The notes below the pieces were generated by a model. The model saw only the letters and a list, made by a program, of their open reading frames with translations, was not told the origin of the DNA and searched no databases. From Fen-1364 sp049515135 (GTDB lineage: Bacteria > Spirochaetota > Spirochaetia > SZUA-6 > Fen-1364), in assembly GCA_049515135.1 (NCBI GenBank), contig JBEKUJ010000014.1, positions 62,001-126,000 on the forward strand: a stretch of DNA of 64,000 bases, in the 5' to 3' direction. Of the stretch, positions 51,035-60,176 are shown in pieces. A program made the position numbers and the translations under genes. Numbering within the stretch: position 1 is the stretch's first letter; each line of letters opens with the position of its first letter.

Positions 51035-52576
51035 TCAGGCGAACTGCGCCGAAGTCTCCCGATACTGGTCGGGACCCAGAAGGTGCTCGATGAGCTTCAT
51101 CCTCTGGCGAAGGTCGGCCTCCAGCTTCATCTCCTTGCCCACGAACATGCTCACAAAGTCGTCCTGAAAAAGCATGCCGGCGGTGAAGCAGACGGTGACG
51201 GCAGCGCCCAGGGCCTCCGCCACAGTCTTGCCGGCCAGGGGAGAGCCGGCACGGAAGCGCTCGTTCTGGTGCGGCAGCGAAAAGGCTTTTCCCCGCAGGA
51301 CGATGGGTTGAAGCGGCTCAAGGGTTTCCCCTGCATCGGATCTGAGGGCCAGCACCTTGGAAATAGTCTGCCCGATGTCCACCAGGCACCCCATGCTCTC
51401 GGTGATCAGCTCCGTCACCTCTCCTTCGTTGGCCATGGCCTCCAGTCGGGTCTTCCTGAGGTGCAGGTAGCGGTGCAGGGGAAACCGCGTGAGGTGAAAA
51501 ACGTCCTTCTCCAGCTTCCCAGCCAGCGTGCGAAGCCGCGTGAGCTCCAGCTCGAAGAACGACCGGGCAAAGATCGTGGCCTTTCCCTCAGAGAGGAGGC
51601 AGGAACCGCCCAGCAGGGGTGAGAAGGTCCTGTCGAACCCGCGGATGAGCCGTGAGAGGAAGGGCACGAGGTTCTCCTGGTCTGCGTCGAAATCCGCCGG
51701 CTCACGCGTCTCACCTGCCTTGTAGATATCCCAGAGGGCCGATGTAAGGGGGCGCGCCTGGTCATCCAGGACGACGTAGCGATTGACGCGCCGCGCATCC
51801 TGCAGCTGCCCGTGCAGATCCTTCATCGAGGAGAGGGTGTCGGAGAGATAGCTCTCGATGCGGTCCTGGACCCGGGGCTCGCAATCGAAGCCGACGATGT
51901 CCACCGCTTCCCCGAGGCCTGGGCGCATAAGGTCGCAGAGGGAGAGCAACCGCCGGTGCCTGAGGATGTTGAATCCCACCACGCAATTGTAGAAGGAGGG
52001 CAGGGTGCAGTCCTCCGAGAGGAGGCGGACGACGAGGGTGTGCGACGCAGCGACCTCCGCCTGTGTCTCCCCCTGCTTCTCATGGTGGACACGAAGCGCG
52101 GTGAGAATCACGCCCAGGTTTTCCTGGTTGTAGTGCAGCATCAGAAACAGGCTTTCGATGCGCTTGAGCCTGTCGATGAGGTTCCTGTCGCGAAGATTGA
52201 GCCGGGAAAAATCAAAGGCCTGCAGGCGGCCGCACAGGCGTTTCAGGAGGGCCACAAGGTTGTATTGGCGGGGAGTCAGGTAGATCCACCCGCTTTCCAG
52301 CACGGGGGCAAGGCGTCCGGCAAGCTCCCCTGCCCAGACCTGGACCTGCTGCACCAGGAATGCCGTGAGCTGCATGTCGAGAGTGATCCCCGGAGGCCAG
52401 ACGCCCGCGGCAAGGACGTGAGTGCGATCTCCGAACTCCCGCACACGGGAGTACTCCCGGAAGAGATACGCGATGTAGGACCGGGTCTCGATGGCAGGCT
52501 TGATGGTCCGGCTGATGCGGCTTACCTGAGCCCGAGCCGCGAGATTCTTGACCGATGGTGACCCGCTGTCACTCAC
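51035..52576 (-). CDS. uncharacterised 513-residue protein
   Basis: A long soluble, mostly alpha-helical protein with many Leu/Arg-rich stretches (LIDRLKRIESLFLMLHYNQENLGVILTALRVHH). It lacks a signal peptide, though a short hydrophobic segment AEALGAAVTVCFTAGMLFQ occurs near residue 460. GTG 52576 is the predicted start with a weak ribosome site. I do not recognise the family. It is the last gene of the DUF2291-ABC-transketolase-cupin strand, 33 bp after the cupin gene, so it may only be read by run-through rather than share function. A lineage-restricted protein is likely. Confidence 0.65.
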   Translation of the reverse strand: MSDSGSPSVKNLAARAQVSRISRTIKPAIETRSYIAYLFREYSRVREFGDRTHVLAAGVWPPGITLDMQLTAFLVQQVQVWAGELAGRLAPVLESGWIYLTPRQYNLVALLKRLCGRLQAFDFSRLNLRDRNLIDRLKRIESLFLMLHYNQENLGVILTALRVHHEKQGETQAEVAASHTLVVRLLSEDCTLPSFYNCVVGFNILRHRRLLSLCDLMRPGLGEAVDIVGFDCEPRVQDRIESYLSDTLSSMKDLHGQLQDARRVNRYVVLDDQARPLTSALWDIYKAGETREPADFDADQENLVPFLSRLIRGFDRTFSPLLGGSCLLSEGKATIFARSFFELELTRLRTLAGKLEKDVFHLTRFPLHRYLHLRKTRLEAMANEGEVTELITESMGCLVDIGQTISKVLALRSDAGETLEPLQPIVLRGKAFSLPHQNERFRAGSPLAGKTVAEALGAAVTVCFTAGMLFQDDFVSMFVGKEMKLEADLRQRMKLIEHLLGPDQYRETSAQFA

Positions 52577-52609
52577 GTGTCAGTCCGTGCCAGGCCCGCA
52601 CACGCGCCT

Positions 52610-53824
52610 CTACGGCTTCAGGTCGGGGTTGCCAGGGCCGAAGTGCTTGAGCATCACTATGGGGTCCGTCCGCGAGGGGTTGGAGATGACCACGCCGGCC
52701 TTTGCCGCGCCCTCGGTGACGAACAGCTCATCCATGGTGAGCTGCCCGAAGCGTATCAAGGCCGGCGTCTCGATGTCCCACGGTCCCATTGTCCCGTGTC
52801 CCTGCAGGAGGATCATCCCGTACGCACCGGCGTCCCTGATCGTGACGGTCTTCCCGGGAAGGACAGTGAGCTCTTTCGCGCTGTATTCGGCCGACTTGTA
52901 CGTGATCCAGTTCTCGATGTATCCCTCCGCCTCCATCTGCTTCACGGACTTCACTGGTCGGGGGGCCATGAAATGGTGCGCGATGAAGTTGGGATCCACG
53001 TTCGCTTCCCAGTCGAGGATCTCGATCATGAAGTCGATGTTGCCCTTCTTGTCCGGCGGCGTGTTCTTCCACAACATCTCTTCCGGGATAATGGCATCCC
53101 CGGTCAGCGACTGATACATCGCGAATATGTCGGACGCCTTCTGCGGCTCGTACGTGCAGAGACTGCCAGGCGCGTGCAGGATCCCCGCAGGAATGTCCCA
53201 TCCGGTCCCCGGCTCCAGCCGCGCCGCCGTGGACAGGCTGGTGATCCTGTTGTCGCCTTTGGAGAAGTTCCGCAGGCACTCCGCCACCTGGTCCTTGGTG
53301 GTGCCGGGGCGCAGGCCGAAGAACGTGTAGGGGAAGTCTGCGCCGTAGTTGTTGTTCTGAACCGGGAAGTAGTAGGACTCCGGCTTCCCGTTCTGGCCAA
53401 CGAGCTTGGCGTGGTGATCGCGATGATGCACGTGATGGGGGAGGGCCCCCTTGTTGTCGAAGAACTTCGCGAACATAGGCCACGACTGGTGCGCGTTCCA
53501 TATCCGGTCCCCGATGATGGCGCCCTTCAGCTCCGCGACCGCGTCGCTCAGAGTGACCCTTTCCGTTCGGCTCCCGTCCTCCAGGACGATAAAGCTCAAG
53601 CCCTCGTTCGGGCTCGTCTTGGGGCCGTTGTCCGCCGGGGTTGTTGACGAGAACCAGCGCTCATCGATGCCGCCGCGGTCCCCGCCGAGCGCGTAGTAGT
53701 CCGCGGGATGGAGCTTGAGTCTCCTTCCCGGAATGCAGAATGACCGGGGCACCCAGTTCGGGGCCAGCCGCAGAATGCCTTTACCCTGTTCCAGGGCCTT
53801 TTCGACTGTGGATGCGACGGACAT
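52610..53824 (-). CDS. cupin-fold protein, phosphomannose-isomerase-like
   Basis: A 404-residue soluble protein with two cupin-like halves. The metal site candidate is the His-rich LPHHVHHRDHHAKL near residues 128-141, with ESYYFP after it. GWDIPAGILHAPGSLCTYEPQ near residue 210-230 matches the second metal-binding loop of type I phosphomannose isomerases. The C-terminal half carries TVLPGKTVTIRDAGAYGMILLQGHG, another cupin barrel. It probably isomerises a sugar or sugar phosphate of the region 4 pathway, with the exact substrate unknown. It follows the transketolase genes on the same strand. Confidence 0.75.
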   Translation of the reverse strand: MSVASTVEKALEQGKGILRLAPNWVPRSFCIPGRRLKLHPADYYALGGDRGGIDERWFSSTTPADNGPKTSPNEGLSFIVLEDGSRTERVTLSDAVAELKGAIIGDRIWNAHQSWPMFAKFFDNKGALPHHVHHRDHHAKLVGQNGKPESYYFPVQNNNYGADFPYTFFGLRPGTTKDQVAECLRNFSKGDNRITSLSTAARLEPGTGWDIPAGILHAPGSLCTYEPQKASDIFAMYQSLTGDAIIPEEMLWKNTPPDKKGNIDFMIEILDWEANVDPNFIAHHFMAPRPVKSVKQMEAEGYIENWITYKSAEYSAKELTVLPGKTVTIRDAGAYGMILLQGHGTMGPWDIETPALIRFGQLTMDELFVTEGAAKAGVVISNPSRTDPIVMLKHFGPGNPDLKP

Positions 53825-53883
53825 AGCGTCCCTCCCTGCTGCCGCATAGCGTAATCAAAAGGCCGGCGCTCGTCCAGCGACGG

Positions 53884-54831
53884 CTACCGGGAGCGGATGA
53901 ACTCCGTGACCGCCGCGGCCAGGGCGGGACCCGTGATCCCGTAATGGGCGAACAGCTCGGCGGAGCTGCCCGCAGGGACGAACTCGTCAGGAAAAGCGAC
54001 TATTTTCATTCGAACGGGGTGTTGCTGGACAACTATCTCGGCCACAGCCGCGCCCAGGCCTCCGTGGACGCTGTGCTCCTCCACGGTGACGATGCCCCCG
54101 GTGTCCCGCGCTGCGGCGATGATTGCCTCCGCATCGATGGGCTTCAGCGTGGGCATGTCGAGCAGCCGCGCGTGGATCCCCGATTGCGCAAGCTGTTCAG
54201 CAGCCTTCGCGGCGTGGAAAACGGTCTCCCCGGTCGCAATGATCGTGCAGTCGCTTCCTTCGCGAAGCCGGTTGGCTTTTCCCAGAGCAAAAGGGGCCGG
54301 ACCGCCGGTGTAAACATCGGGCACCGGTGTGCGCCCGACCCTCATGTAGGCCGGTCCCGTGAACGATGTCAGAAACCTGGTGGCCTCGCTGGTCTGCGCG
54401 AAGTCGCACGGCAGGATCACAGCGATGTTCGGGATTGCCCGCATGAAGGCGATGTCGTGGAGGGAATGGTGCGTGCTGCCCAGCGCGCCGTAACTCACCC
54501 CGCCGCTCACGCCGATGATCTTCACATTGGAGTTGGCGTACGCGACGTCGTTCTTGACCTGCTCGATGGCCCGGGCTGAATAGAAAGACGCCGGACCGCA
54601 CACAAACGGCCTCTTACCGCACAGCGCAAGCCCTGCCGACACCCCCACCGTGTTCTGCTCCGCAATGCCGAGCTCCAGAAACTGCTGCGGCAGGCTCTTT
54701 TCGAACTCCCCCAGGGTCACCGAGCCTTTGGCGTCGGAGGTCACGGCCATGATGAGCGGGTCGTTGCGCGCCATTTCCAGGAGGGTCTCCGTGAAGGCGT
54801 GCCTGCAGCTTTTTCCCGGCGCATTCGACAT
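53884..54831 (-). CDS. transketolase, C-terminal subunit (second set)
   Basis: A 315-residue transketolase C-half. It carries LELGIAEQNTVGVSAGLALCG with the TPP-activating Glu, GSTHHSLHDIAFMRAIPNI, and VTVEEHSVHGGLGAAVAEIV. It is the partner of the subunit encoded just upstream (5-bp gap). It is clearly diverged from the 29.8-kb subunit, so the two split transketolases serve different pathways. In the described D-apiose route a split transketolase (AptA/AptB) uses apulose 4-phosphate, and this pair could play such a role. Confidence 0.92.
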   Translation of the reverse strand: MSNAPGKSCRHAFTETLLEMARNDPLIMAVTSDAKGSVTLGEFEKSLPQQFLELGIAEQNTVGVSAGLALCGKRPFVCGPASFYSARAIEQVKNDVAYANSNVKIIGVSGGVSYGALGSTHHSLHDIAFMRAIPNIAVILPCDFAQTSEATRFLTSFTGPAYMRVGRTPVPDVYTGGPAPFALGKANRLREGSDCTIIATGETVFHAAKAAEQLAQSGIHARLLDMPTLKPIDAEAIIAAARDTGGIVTVEEHSVHGGLGAAVAEIVVQQHPVRMKIVAFPDEFVPAGSSAELFAHYGITGPALAAAVTEFIRSR

Positions 54832-54836
54832 GGCTG

Positions 54837-55658
54837 CTACCTGCTGCCTTCCAGGGATGTCTCCAGCTCTGCCTGCGCCTTCGCGTATTCCTCCGGCGTC
54901 GGGACGCGATGGTGCCAGGCGGGATTGTTCTCCATGAACGAGACACCCTTGCCCTTGACGGTGTGGGCTATGACAAGGTGAGGCCTCTCCGGGTCATCGG
55001 GGAGCCTGTCGAAAAGCCGCACCAGATCCGCAAGGTCGTTTCCATCCACCTCATGGACCTTCCAGCGGAAGCTGGACCATCTCTCCGTAAGCGAGGCTAT
55101 GCGCATCACGGAATCAACGTTCCCGCTGATCTGCAGGTTGTTGTTGTCGATGATCCCGATGAGATTGCCCAGGCGGTAGTGCGAAGCCGCCATGGCCGCC
55201 TCCCAGATGCTTCCCTCCGCCTGTTCGCCGTCCCCCATGAGGACGTAGACCCGGTACGGGGCCCGGTCCCGCTTGCCCGCAATTGCCATCCCGACGCCTA
55301 CAGAAAGGCCGTGCCCCAGGGCGCCTGTCGGCACCTCCACTCCCGGGGTCTTCATTGTCGGATGCCCGAAGAGGCGGGAGCCGAACTTCCCGTATGTATC
55401 CAGCTCCTCCGTGGGGAAGTAACCTGCCTCAGCCAGAACGCAGTAGTAGCCTTCAACGCTGTGGCCTTTGCTGAGCACGAACCTGTCCCGCTCGGGCCAC
55501 GTGGGGTCTTCAGGACGATAGCTCATGGTGTGGAAGTACAGGGCAATGAGAATATCCAGGGAGGAGAGGGAGCCCCCGGTGTGGCCGCCTCCGGCGCCAT
55601 AGATGATCTTCAAGAGTCTCTGCCGCAGGGCAACCGAGAGGCGTTGCAGGTCTTTCAC
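54837..55658 (-). CDS. transketolase, N-terminal (TPP-binding) subunit (second set)
   Basis: A 273-residue transketolase N-half starting at GTG 55658, with GAAGAGGGAAAT as ribosome region. IYGAGGGHTGGSLSSLDILIALYFHTM carries the first active-site His, SKGHSVEGYYCVLAEAGYF the second, and MGDGEQAEGSIWEAAMAASHYRLGNLIGIIDNNNLQ binds TPP/Mg. It is slightly shorter than the first set's subunit (296). Placed directly after a binding-protein gene and a hairpin, it is expressed with the importer. Confidence 0.92.
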   Translation of the reverse strand: MKDLQRLSVALRQRLLKIIYGAGGGHTGGSLSSLDILIALYFHTMSYRPEDPTWPERDRFVLSKGHSVEGYYCVLAEAGYFPTEELDTYGKFGSRLFGHPTMKTPGVEVPTGALGHGLSVGVGMAIAGKRDRAPYRVYVLMGDGEQAEGSIWEAAMAASHYRLGNLIGIIDNNNLQISGNVDSVMRIASLTERWSSFRWKVHEVDGNDLADLVRLFDRLPDDPERPHLVIAHTVKGKGVSFMENNPAWHHRVPTPEEYAKAQAELETSLEGSR

Positions 55659-55685
55659 GGATTTCCCTCTTCCTTGAAGGAGGGG

Positions 55686-55716
55686 GCGGCCCGAGGAGGT
55701 GCCTCACTCGAGCCGC
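55686..55716 (-). terminator. intercistronic hairpin after the second RbsB-like gene
   Basis: On the coding (minus) strand GCGGCTCGAG pairs with CTCGGGCCGC (one G-U pair) around an 11-nt loop, and outer G/C bases extend the stem. No T-run follows. It sits 12 bp after the binding-protein stop and before the transketolase gene, as at 20360 and 37648. Confidence 0.5.
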
Positions 55717-55727
55717 GCCCGCTAAGA

Positions 55728-56705
55728 TCAGGATCCCGACAGCACGAAGTTGACCAGTTTCGCTGCGTTATCCTTGGTGATGAGGATGCAGTTGACGGTC
55801 TGCTTCTCGTCCATGCCGGTCGAGCCTGACTTCAGGAACTTGTCCGCCTCGTCGACAGCGTTGATGGACAGCTGGACGATGGGCTGCAGGACGGTGGCTT
55901 TCATCTGGCCCTTCATGATGGATGTGGCTGCATCCGGGCTCCCGTCAAAGCCCACCACGATGACGTCAGGGCGGTTTGCGGCGATGAGCGCGGCCTGGGC
56001 GCCGACTGCCATGGTGTCGTTTCCGCTGATGACACCCTTGATGTCAGGGTGGGCCTGGAGGATGGTCTGCATGACGTTATAGGCCTCGGTCTGGTTCCAG
56101 TTGGCCGTCTGCTGTCCCACCATCTTCATGTCGGGGAACTTGTCGAGGATGCTGTGGTAGCCGTCAGAGCGCACGTGCGCGTTGGTATCCGAGTCCTTGC
56201 CCGTGAGCTCCACGTAGTTGCCGCTCTGGCCCATCAGCTGGGCGAAGTACGTGGCTCCCAGCGTGGCGCCCTGGAAGTTGTTGGAAACGATCTGCGCCTT
56301 GGCAATGCCCTTGGCGTTGATCTCGCGGTCAACGCAGAACGTCGGGATGCCCGCATTTGCCGCTTTCTGGATGGCGGCGACGGAGGCGTCGGCCCCTGCG
56401 TTGTCCAGGATGATGGCCGCGGCGTGCTTGGCAATTGCGGTGTCGAAGAGCTGGTTCTGGGTGTCGACGTTGTCGTTGTGGCTGGCGGTCATGGTGTCGT
56501 AGCCCAGCTTCTCAGCCTCCCCCTTGGCGCTGTTCATCATGGTGACAAAGAACGGGTTGTCCAGCGACGCCGTGATGACGGCGATGAGCTTCTTTCCGCC
56601 CGCTGCGCCCCCTTCCTTGGCCCCGCCTGCAAAGGCGATTGTGGAAGTCAACAGGAATACCGAAGCCGCAAGGAGCAGGATCAACGTCACCTTGCTCTTT
56701 CTCAT
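55728..56705 (-). CDS. sugar ABC transporter substrate-binding protein (RbsB-like)
   Basis: A 325-residue type 1 periplasmic binder. A signal sequence (KVTLILLLAASVFLLTSTIAFA) is followed by a Gly/Ala/Lys linker. The mature domain opens LIAVITASLDNPFFVTMMNSAKGEAEKLGY, with AAIILDNAGADASVAAIQKA, FCVDREINAKG and ISGNDTMAVGAQAAL. No lipobox Cys is seen despite the linker. GAGGAGAAAAGACC precedes ATG 56705, chosen over an ATG at 56738. Its ligand is presumably the sugar isomerised and phosphorylated by the divergent genes. Confidence 0.93.
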   Translation of the reverse strand: MRKSKVTLILLLAASVFLLTSTIAFAGGAKEGGAAGGKKLIAVITASLDNPFFVTMMNSAKGEAEKLGYDTMTASHNDNVDTQNQLFDTAIAKHAAAIILDNAGADASVAAIQKAANAGIPTFCVDREINAKGIAKAQIVSNNFQGATLGATYFAQLMGQSGNYVELTGKDSDTNAHVRSDGYHSILDKFPDMKMVGQQTANWNQTEAYNVMQTILQAHPDIKGVISGNDTMAVGAQAALIAANRPDVIVVGFDGSPDAATSIMKGQMKATVLQPIVQLSINAVDEADKFLKSGSTGMDEKQTVNCILITKDNAAKLVNFVLSGS

Positions 56706-56741
56706 GGTCTTTTCTCCTCTCGTAATCGATGGTTTCATGGC

Positions 56742-56765
56742 GGAAGCGCGGCTGCCCGCGTCTTC
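56742..56765 (-). repeat. inverted repeat between permease and binding-protein genes
   Basis: On the plus strand GGAAGCGCGG (56742-56751) faces CCGCGTCTTCC (56755-56765), a 10-bp stem with one bulged base. It lies in the 120-bp gap before the RbsB-like gene and could mark an mRNA processing or stability site. Confidence 0.35.
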
Positions 56766-56825
56766 CCCGGTTCCTTGAGTCCTTGACTCACCTCCTTGTC
56801 CCTGATATGGATTCCCCCCTCTGCA

Positions 56826-57881
56826 TCACCCCCTTTTCTCCTCCTGGATCGCCGCGACCCGGGAGATGTTCACCTGGAGCTGGTCAATAGCCACTGCCAC
56901 GATGATGACGACGCCTTTGATGACCATCTGCCAGAAGTCGGAAACTCCGACCATCACAAGACCGTCGGCAAGGATCCCGATGACGAATGAGCCGATGATC
57001 GTGCCCCCAATGGTTCCGCGCCCACCCATGAGGGACGTGCCCCCCAGGACCGCAGCGGCAATGGCATTCAGCTCGTAGGTCTCCCCCGACGCCGGGTGCG
57101 CGGCCACCAGCTGCGACGTGACGATCAACCCGCTGAGAGCCGCCAGTGCCCCCGAGATCACATAGACGTAGAAGCGGATGGCGTTCACCCGCACACCGGA
57201 AAGCCTTGCCGCCCGTTCGTTGCCGCCCACCGCATAGACATGCCGGCCGAAGGGCGTGCGGTTGGTCACAAAAGTGGCGATGAGCGCCACTATCAGAAGC
57301 AGCCAGATGGGCACCGGCACTCCCAGGATGTCCCCTTCGCCCAGGAAAGGGAAACCTGTGTTTCCCAGGTCCGGTTGCCCGGTCAGAAACGGGAATGTCG
57401 AGCCGTTGTTGCTGAGGAGGGCTATCCCGCGCGCCACGTAGAGCATCCCGAGTGTGGCGATGAAGGGGGCGACTTTGAGCCGCGTAATGATCAGGCCGTT
57501 CGCTGACCCAATGAGAGCGCCCGCGGCTATGGCAATGACCATGATGAACCAGGTGTGGAAATAGACCACCACCCCGAAGAGGTGAATGGGCAATCCCGCA
57601 TCGATGAGGTATCCCACGATCATCCCGCACAGTCCCAGAATCGAACCCACCGACAGATCGATGCCTCCGGAGACGATGACGAGGGTCATCCCGATGGCCA
57701 GGAAGGCGTTGATGGCCACGTGGCGCGTCATCAGGAGGATGTTCTGCATGGTGAGGAACGTGTTGGAAAGGATGGTGAAGATGACGATGATCACAAGGAG
57801 CGCGATCACCGTCCGGAAGCGCAGCAGGAGGAGCTTCACGTTCATCTGAGGCCGCAATGCGATTCCCTGGCTCTTTTCCAT
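56826..57881 (-). CDS. sugar ABC transporter permease (RbsC-like)
   Basis: A 351-residue permease with about 8-10 membrane helices. TLVIVSGGIDLSVGSILGLCGMIVG, NGLIITRLKVAPFIATLGMLYVARGIALL, NERAARLSGVRVNAIRFYVYVISG and AAAVLGGTSLMGGRGTIGGTIIGSFVIG are family blocks. ATG 57881 is favoured over GTG 57887 because AAGGA is 8 bp upstream of it. It is encoded between the ATPase and binding-protein genes. Confidence 0.93.
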   Translation of the reverse strand: MEKSQGIALRPQMNVKLLLLRFRTVIALLVIIVIFTILSNTFLTMQNILLMTRHVAINAFLAIGMTLVIVSGGIDLSVGSILGLCGMIVGYLIDAGLPIHLFGVVVYFHTWFIMVIAIAAGALIGSANGLIITRLKVAPFIATLGMLYVARGIALLSNNGSTFPFLTGQPDLGNTGFPFLGEGDILGVPVPIWLLLIVALIATFVTNRTPFGRHVYAVGGNERAARLSGVRVNAIRFYVYVISGALAALSGLIVTSQLVAAHPASGETYELNAIAAAVLGGTSLMGGRGTIGGTIIGSFVIGILADGLVMVGVSDFWQMVIKGVVIIVAVAIDQLQVNISRVAAIQEEKRG

Positions 57882-57899
57882 ACACACTATCCTTGCGTG

Positions 57900-59432
57900 T
57901 CAATTTCCCGCGCCGTTGCCGGCCCGGTCCCTGGCGGCCGATGCGCCCACCAGGTCTGCCTCAGCATAGGCACCGCGCTTGAACTCGCCGGAAAGCTTTC
58001 CCTGCGCCATGACCAGGACGCGATCAGAGAGGGCCATGATTTCCTTCAGCTCGGAGGAGGCGAACAGGATCCCGATGCCGCTCTGCGCCAGCTCGTTCAT
58101 GATGGCAAAAATCTCGGACTTGGAGTTCACGTCGATCCCGCGCGTCGGCTCGTCCATCAGGAGCACCTTCGGCCGGGTGAGCAATGCCTTGGCCACCACC
58201 ACCTTCTGCTGGTTTCCCCCGCTCAGCGCGGTGATCTGCTGTTCCGGCGACGAGACGCGGATGGACAGGTCCCGCAGCATCTTCAGGATCTGCGCAATGC
58301 CGGCCTTTCGCGGCAGCACTCCCATGCGCGCATAGCTGGCCAGGCTTGCCAGGATCATGTTGTTCGCCACAGTCATGGACTGCACGATCCCCGCGGCCTG
58401 CCTGTCCTCCGGCACCAGGATCAGCCCGCGGGCAATGCGCTCGTCCACGCTGGAGCCCTGGGACAGCTGCTCCTCCTCAATGAGGATCTCTCCGTTGGAC
58501 TCGGGGTGCAGACCGATCAAGCATTCCAGCAGCTCCGACCTGCCGGCTCCCATCAGGCCGTACAAACCCACGATCTCCCCCGAGTGCACCTGGAAGGAGA
58601 AGTCCCCGACGTACTGCCCGCCCTCGGGACGCGGATAAGAAAGGGAGTGGCACTGCAGAATCACCTTGCGCGCCGCGTGCTCGGCGCGGGGCAAGAAGGC
58701 GGAAAGGCTCTTTCCCACCATCTTCTCGATGATCCAGTTGATGTCGACCTTCCCCACCTGCTCTTCTGCCTGCACCTTCCCGTCACGCAGCACGGTGATG
58801 TAGTCCCCGATCTGCAGCACCTCCTCCAGACGGTGGGAGATGTAGATGATGGCCACCCCCTGGCTCTTGAGCTCCCGGATGACCCGAAAGAGGATGGCCA
58901 CCTCGTTGCCGGTGAGGGCGGAGGTCGGCTCGTCCATGATGAGGATCTTCACGTTCTGAACGAGCGCCTTCGCGATGGCCACGACCTGCTGGGCGCTCAC
59001 GCCGAGGTCCCCGACCTTCCTGTCCGGGTCGATGCGGTGCTCCAGGCGCCCGAGAATCTGCGAGGCGATTTCCTTCTGTTTCTTGAAGTTGATGACGCTG
59101 CGGGGCGCAATCTCCCGGGTGAGGAACATGTTGTCTGAAACCGACATGTTCGGGCACAGGTCCAGCTCCTGGTAGATGATGCCGATCCCGCGGGCCTGCG
59201 CTTCGATGGGGGTGCGGAACCTCACCGCCTGCCCATCCATGGTCAACGTCCCCTTGGTGGGCTGCTCAGCGCCGGCAATGATCTTCATCAGTGTGGACTT
59301 GCCCGCCCCGTTCTCCCCCACCAGGGTGTTCACCTTGCCCGCATGCGTGTTGAAGTCAACGTCGCTGAGGGCAACCGTGCCGGGAAAGACCTTGGTCACT
59401 CCCTCTGCGCGCAGCACGACATCGTCATTCAT
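57900..59432 (-). CDS. sugar ABC transporter ATP-binding protein (RbsA-like, two ABC domains)
   Basis: A 510-residue tandem ATPase. Domain one has VGENGAGKSTLMKIIAG, LGVSAQQVVAIAKALV (replacing the usual LSGGQ) and LIMDEPTSALTG. Domain two has YGLMGAGRSELLECLIG, LSGGNQQKVVVAKALL and LLMDEPTRGIDVNSK. It powers the RbsC-like permease encoded 18 bp downstream. It starts 2 bp after the DUF2291 stop, so the operon order is DUF2291-ATPase-permease-binding protein. Confidence 0.94.
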   Translation of the reverse strand: MNDDVVLRAEGVTKVFPGTVALSDVDFNTHAGKVNTLVGENGAGKSTLMKIIAGAEQPTKGTLTMDGQAVRFRTPIEAQARGIGIIYQELDLCPNMSVSDNMFLTREIAPRSVINFKKQKEIASQILGRLEHRIDPDRKVGDLGVSAQQVVAIAKALVQNVKILIMDEPTSALTGNEVAILFRVIRELKSQGVAIIYISHRLEEVLQIGDYITVLRDGKVQAEEQVGKVDINWIIEKMVGKSLSAFLPRAEHAARKVILQCHSLSYPRPEGGQYVGDFSFQVHSGEIVGLYGLMGAGRSELLECLIGLHPESNGEILIEEEQLSQGSSVDERIARGLILVPEDRQAAGIVQSMTVANNMILASLASYARMGVLPRKAGIAQILKMLRDLSIRVSSPEQQITALSGGNQQKVVVAKALLTRPKVLLMDEPTRGIDVNSKSEIFAIMNELAQSGIGILFASSELKEIMALSDRVLVMAQGKLSGEFKRGAYAEADLVGASAARDRAGNGAGN

Positions 59433-59434
59433 AT

Positions 59435-60115
59435 CTACTCCGCTCCGACGATCACGGGTGTCACGAGGACGTCCTTTGGATTGGCCGTGTCATACGTGAA
59501 GGCGCCCTTGATCTGGAGCCTCTTGCCGACGAGGGTCTTCACATCGAGCTTGGAGATCACCTCCTTGCTCACGCGGCCGTTCAGCTCGTCGGAGACGCCG
59601 CCGTACTGCATCTGGTTGGTGAACTGCTGGAAGGTGATGAACTTGACCGCGTCACGCAGGGCGGTGCCCAGGATGATGGGCCCGATCTGGAGCTTTACCG
59701 GCAGACTTCCTCCAGGATAATCAGCGTCCACAGTCACGGTCCCAGTGAGAGACTTGGTGTCCACTTTGGTTACCTTGCCGGCGAACTGGACCAGAAAGTT
59801 GAAAGCGCCCCCGATGTTGTTGCCGTGCTCTTTTACCGCGTCGTCGGGGCTCTTCTGGATTGCCGGGATCAGGACGTCCAGGCCGACCGCCTTCTGCTCC
59901 ACCGTGGGAATCACCTTTGACTCCCAGATGCTGTCGACGAACTTCACTTTGTCAAAGGTTGTGCCGCCTTCCATCACGGCAGCCAGGGACTGCGCCGAGC
60001 CGATGGGTTTTACCGTTGCCAGCAAACCTGCAAACCACAGGACCACCAGAACAACGACGATCCCGATTGGGACAGCAATCCGCACATACCTGCGCGAACC
60101 GGCGGCACCGACCAT
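59435..60115 (-). CDS. DUF2291 family envelope protein
   Basis: A 226-residue protein with a single N-terminal membrane anchor (about residues 12-34) and an extracytoplasmic domain containing EHGNNIGGAFNFLVQFAGKV and GPIILGTALRDAVKFITFQQFTNQMQYG. These blocks fit the DUF2291 family, which is regularly encoded with Rbs-type sugar importers of uncertain role. It may assist assembly or ligand handling. It is first in the operon, with GGAGC before ATG 60115 and a plausible promoter at 60139-60167. Confidence 0.85.
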   Translation of the reverse strand: MVGAAGSRRYVRIAVPIGIVVVLVVLWFAGLLATVKPIGSAQSLAAVMEGGTTFDKVKFVDSIWESKVIPTVEQKAVGLDVLIPAIQKSPDDAVKEHGNNIGGAFNFLVQFAGKVTKVDTKSLTGTVTVDADYPGGSLPVKLQIGPIILGTALRDAVKFITFQQFTNQMQYGGVSDELNGRVSKEVISKLDVKTLVGKRLQIKGAFTYDTANPKDVLVTPVIVGAE

Positions 60116-60138
60116 TTCGTTTAGCTCCTGTTTCTACG

Positions 60139-60167
60139 AACGTACCAGCTCATGGTGGTGGTGTCAA
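60139..60167 (-). promoter_or_regulatory. predicted promoter of the DUF2291-ABC-transketolase operon
   Basis: On the minus strand TTGACA (60167-60162) is 17 bp from TACGTT (60144-60139), a good -35 with a weak -10. The CGAAAA repeats at 60177-60208 lie just upstream of the -35. Confidence 0.45.
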
Positions 60168-60176
60168 GAAGAAAAT

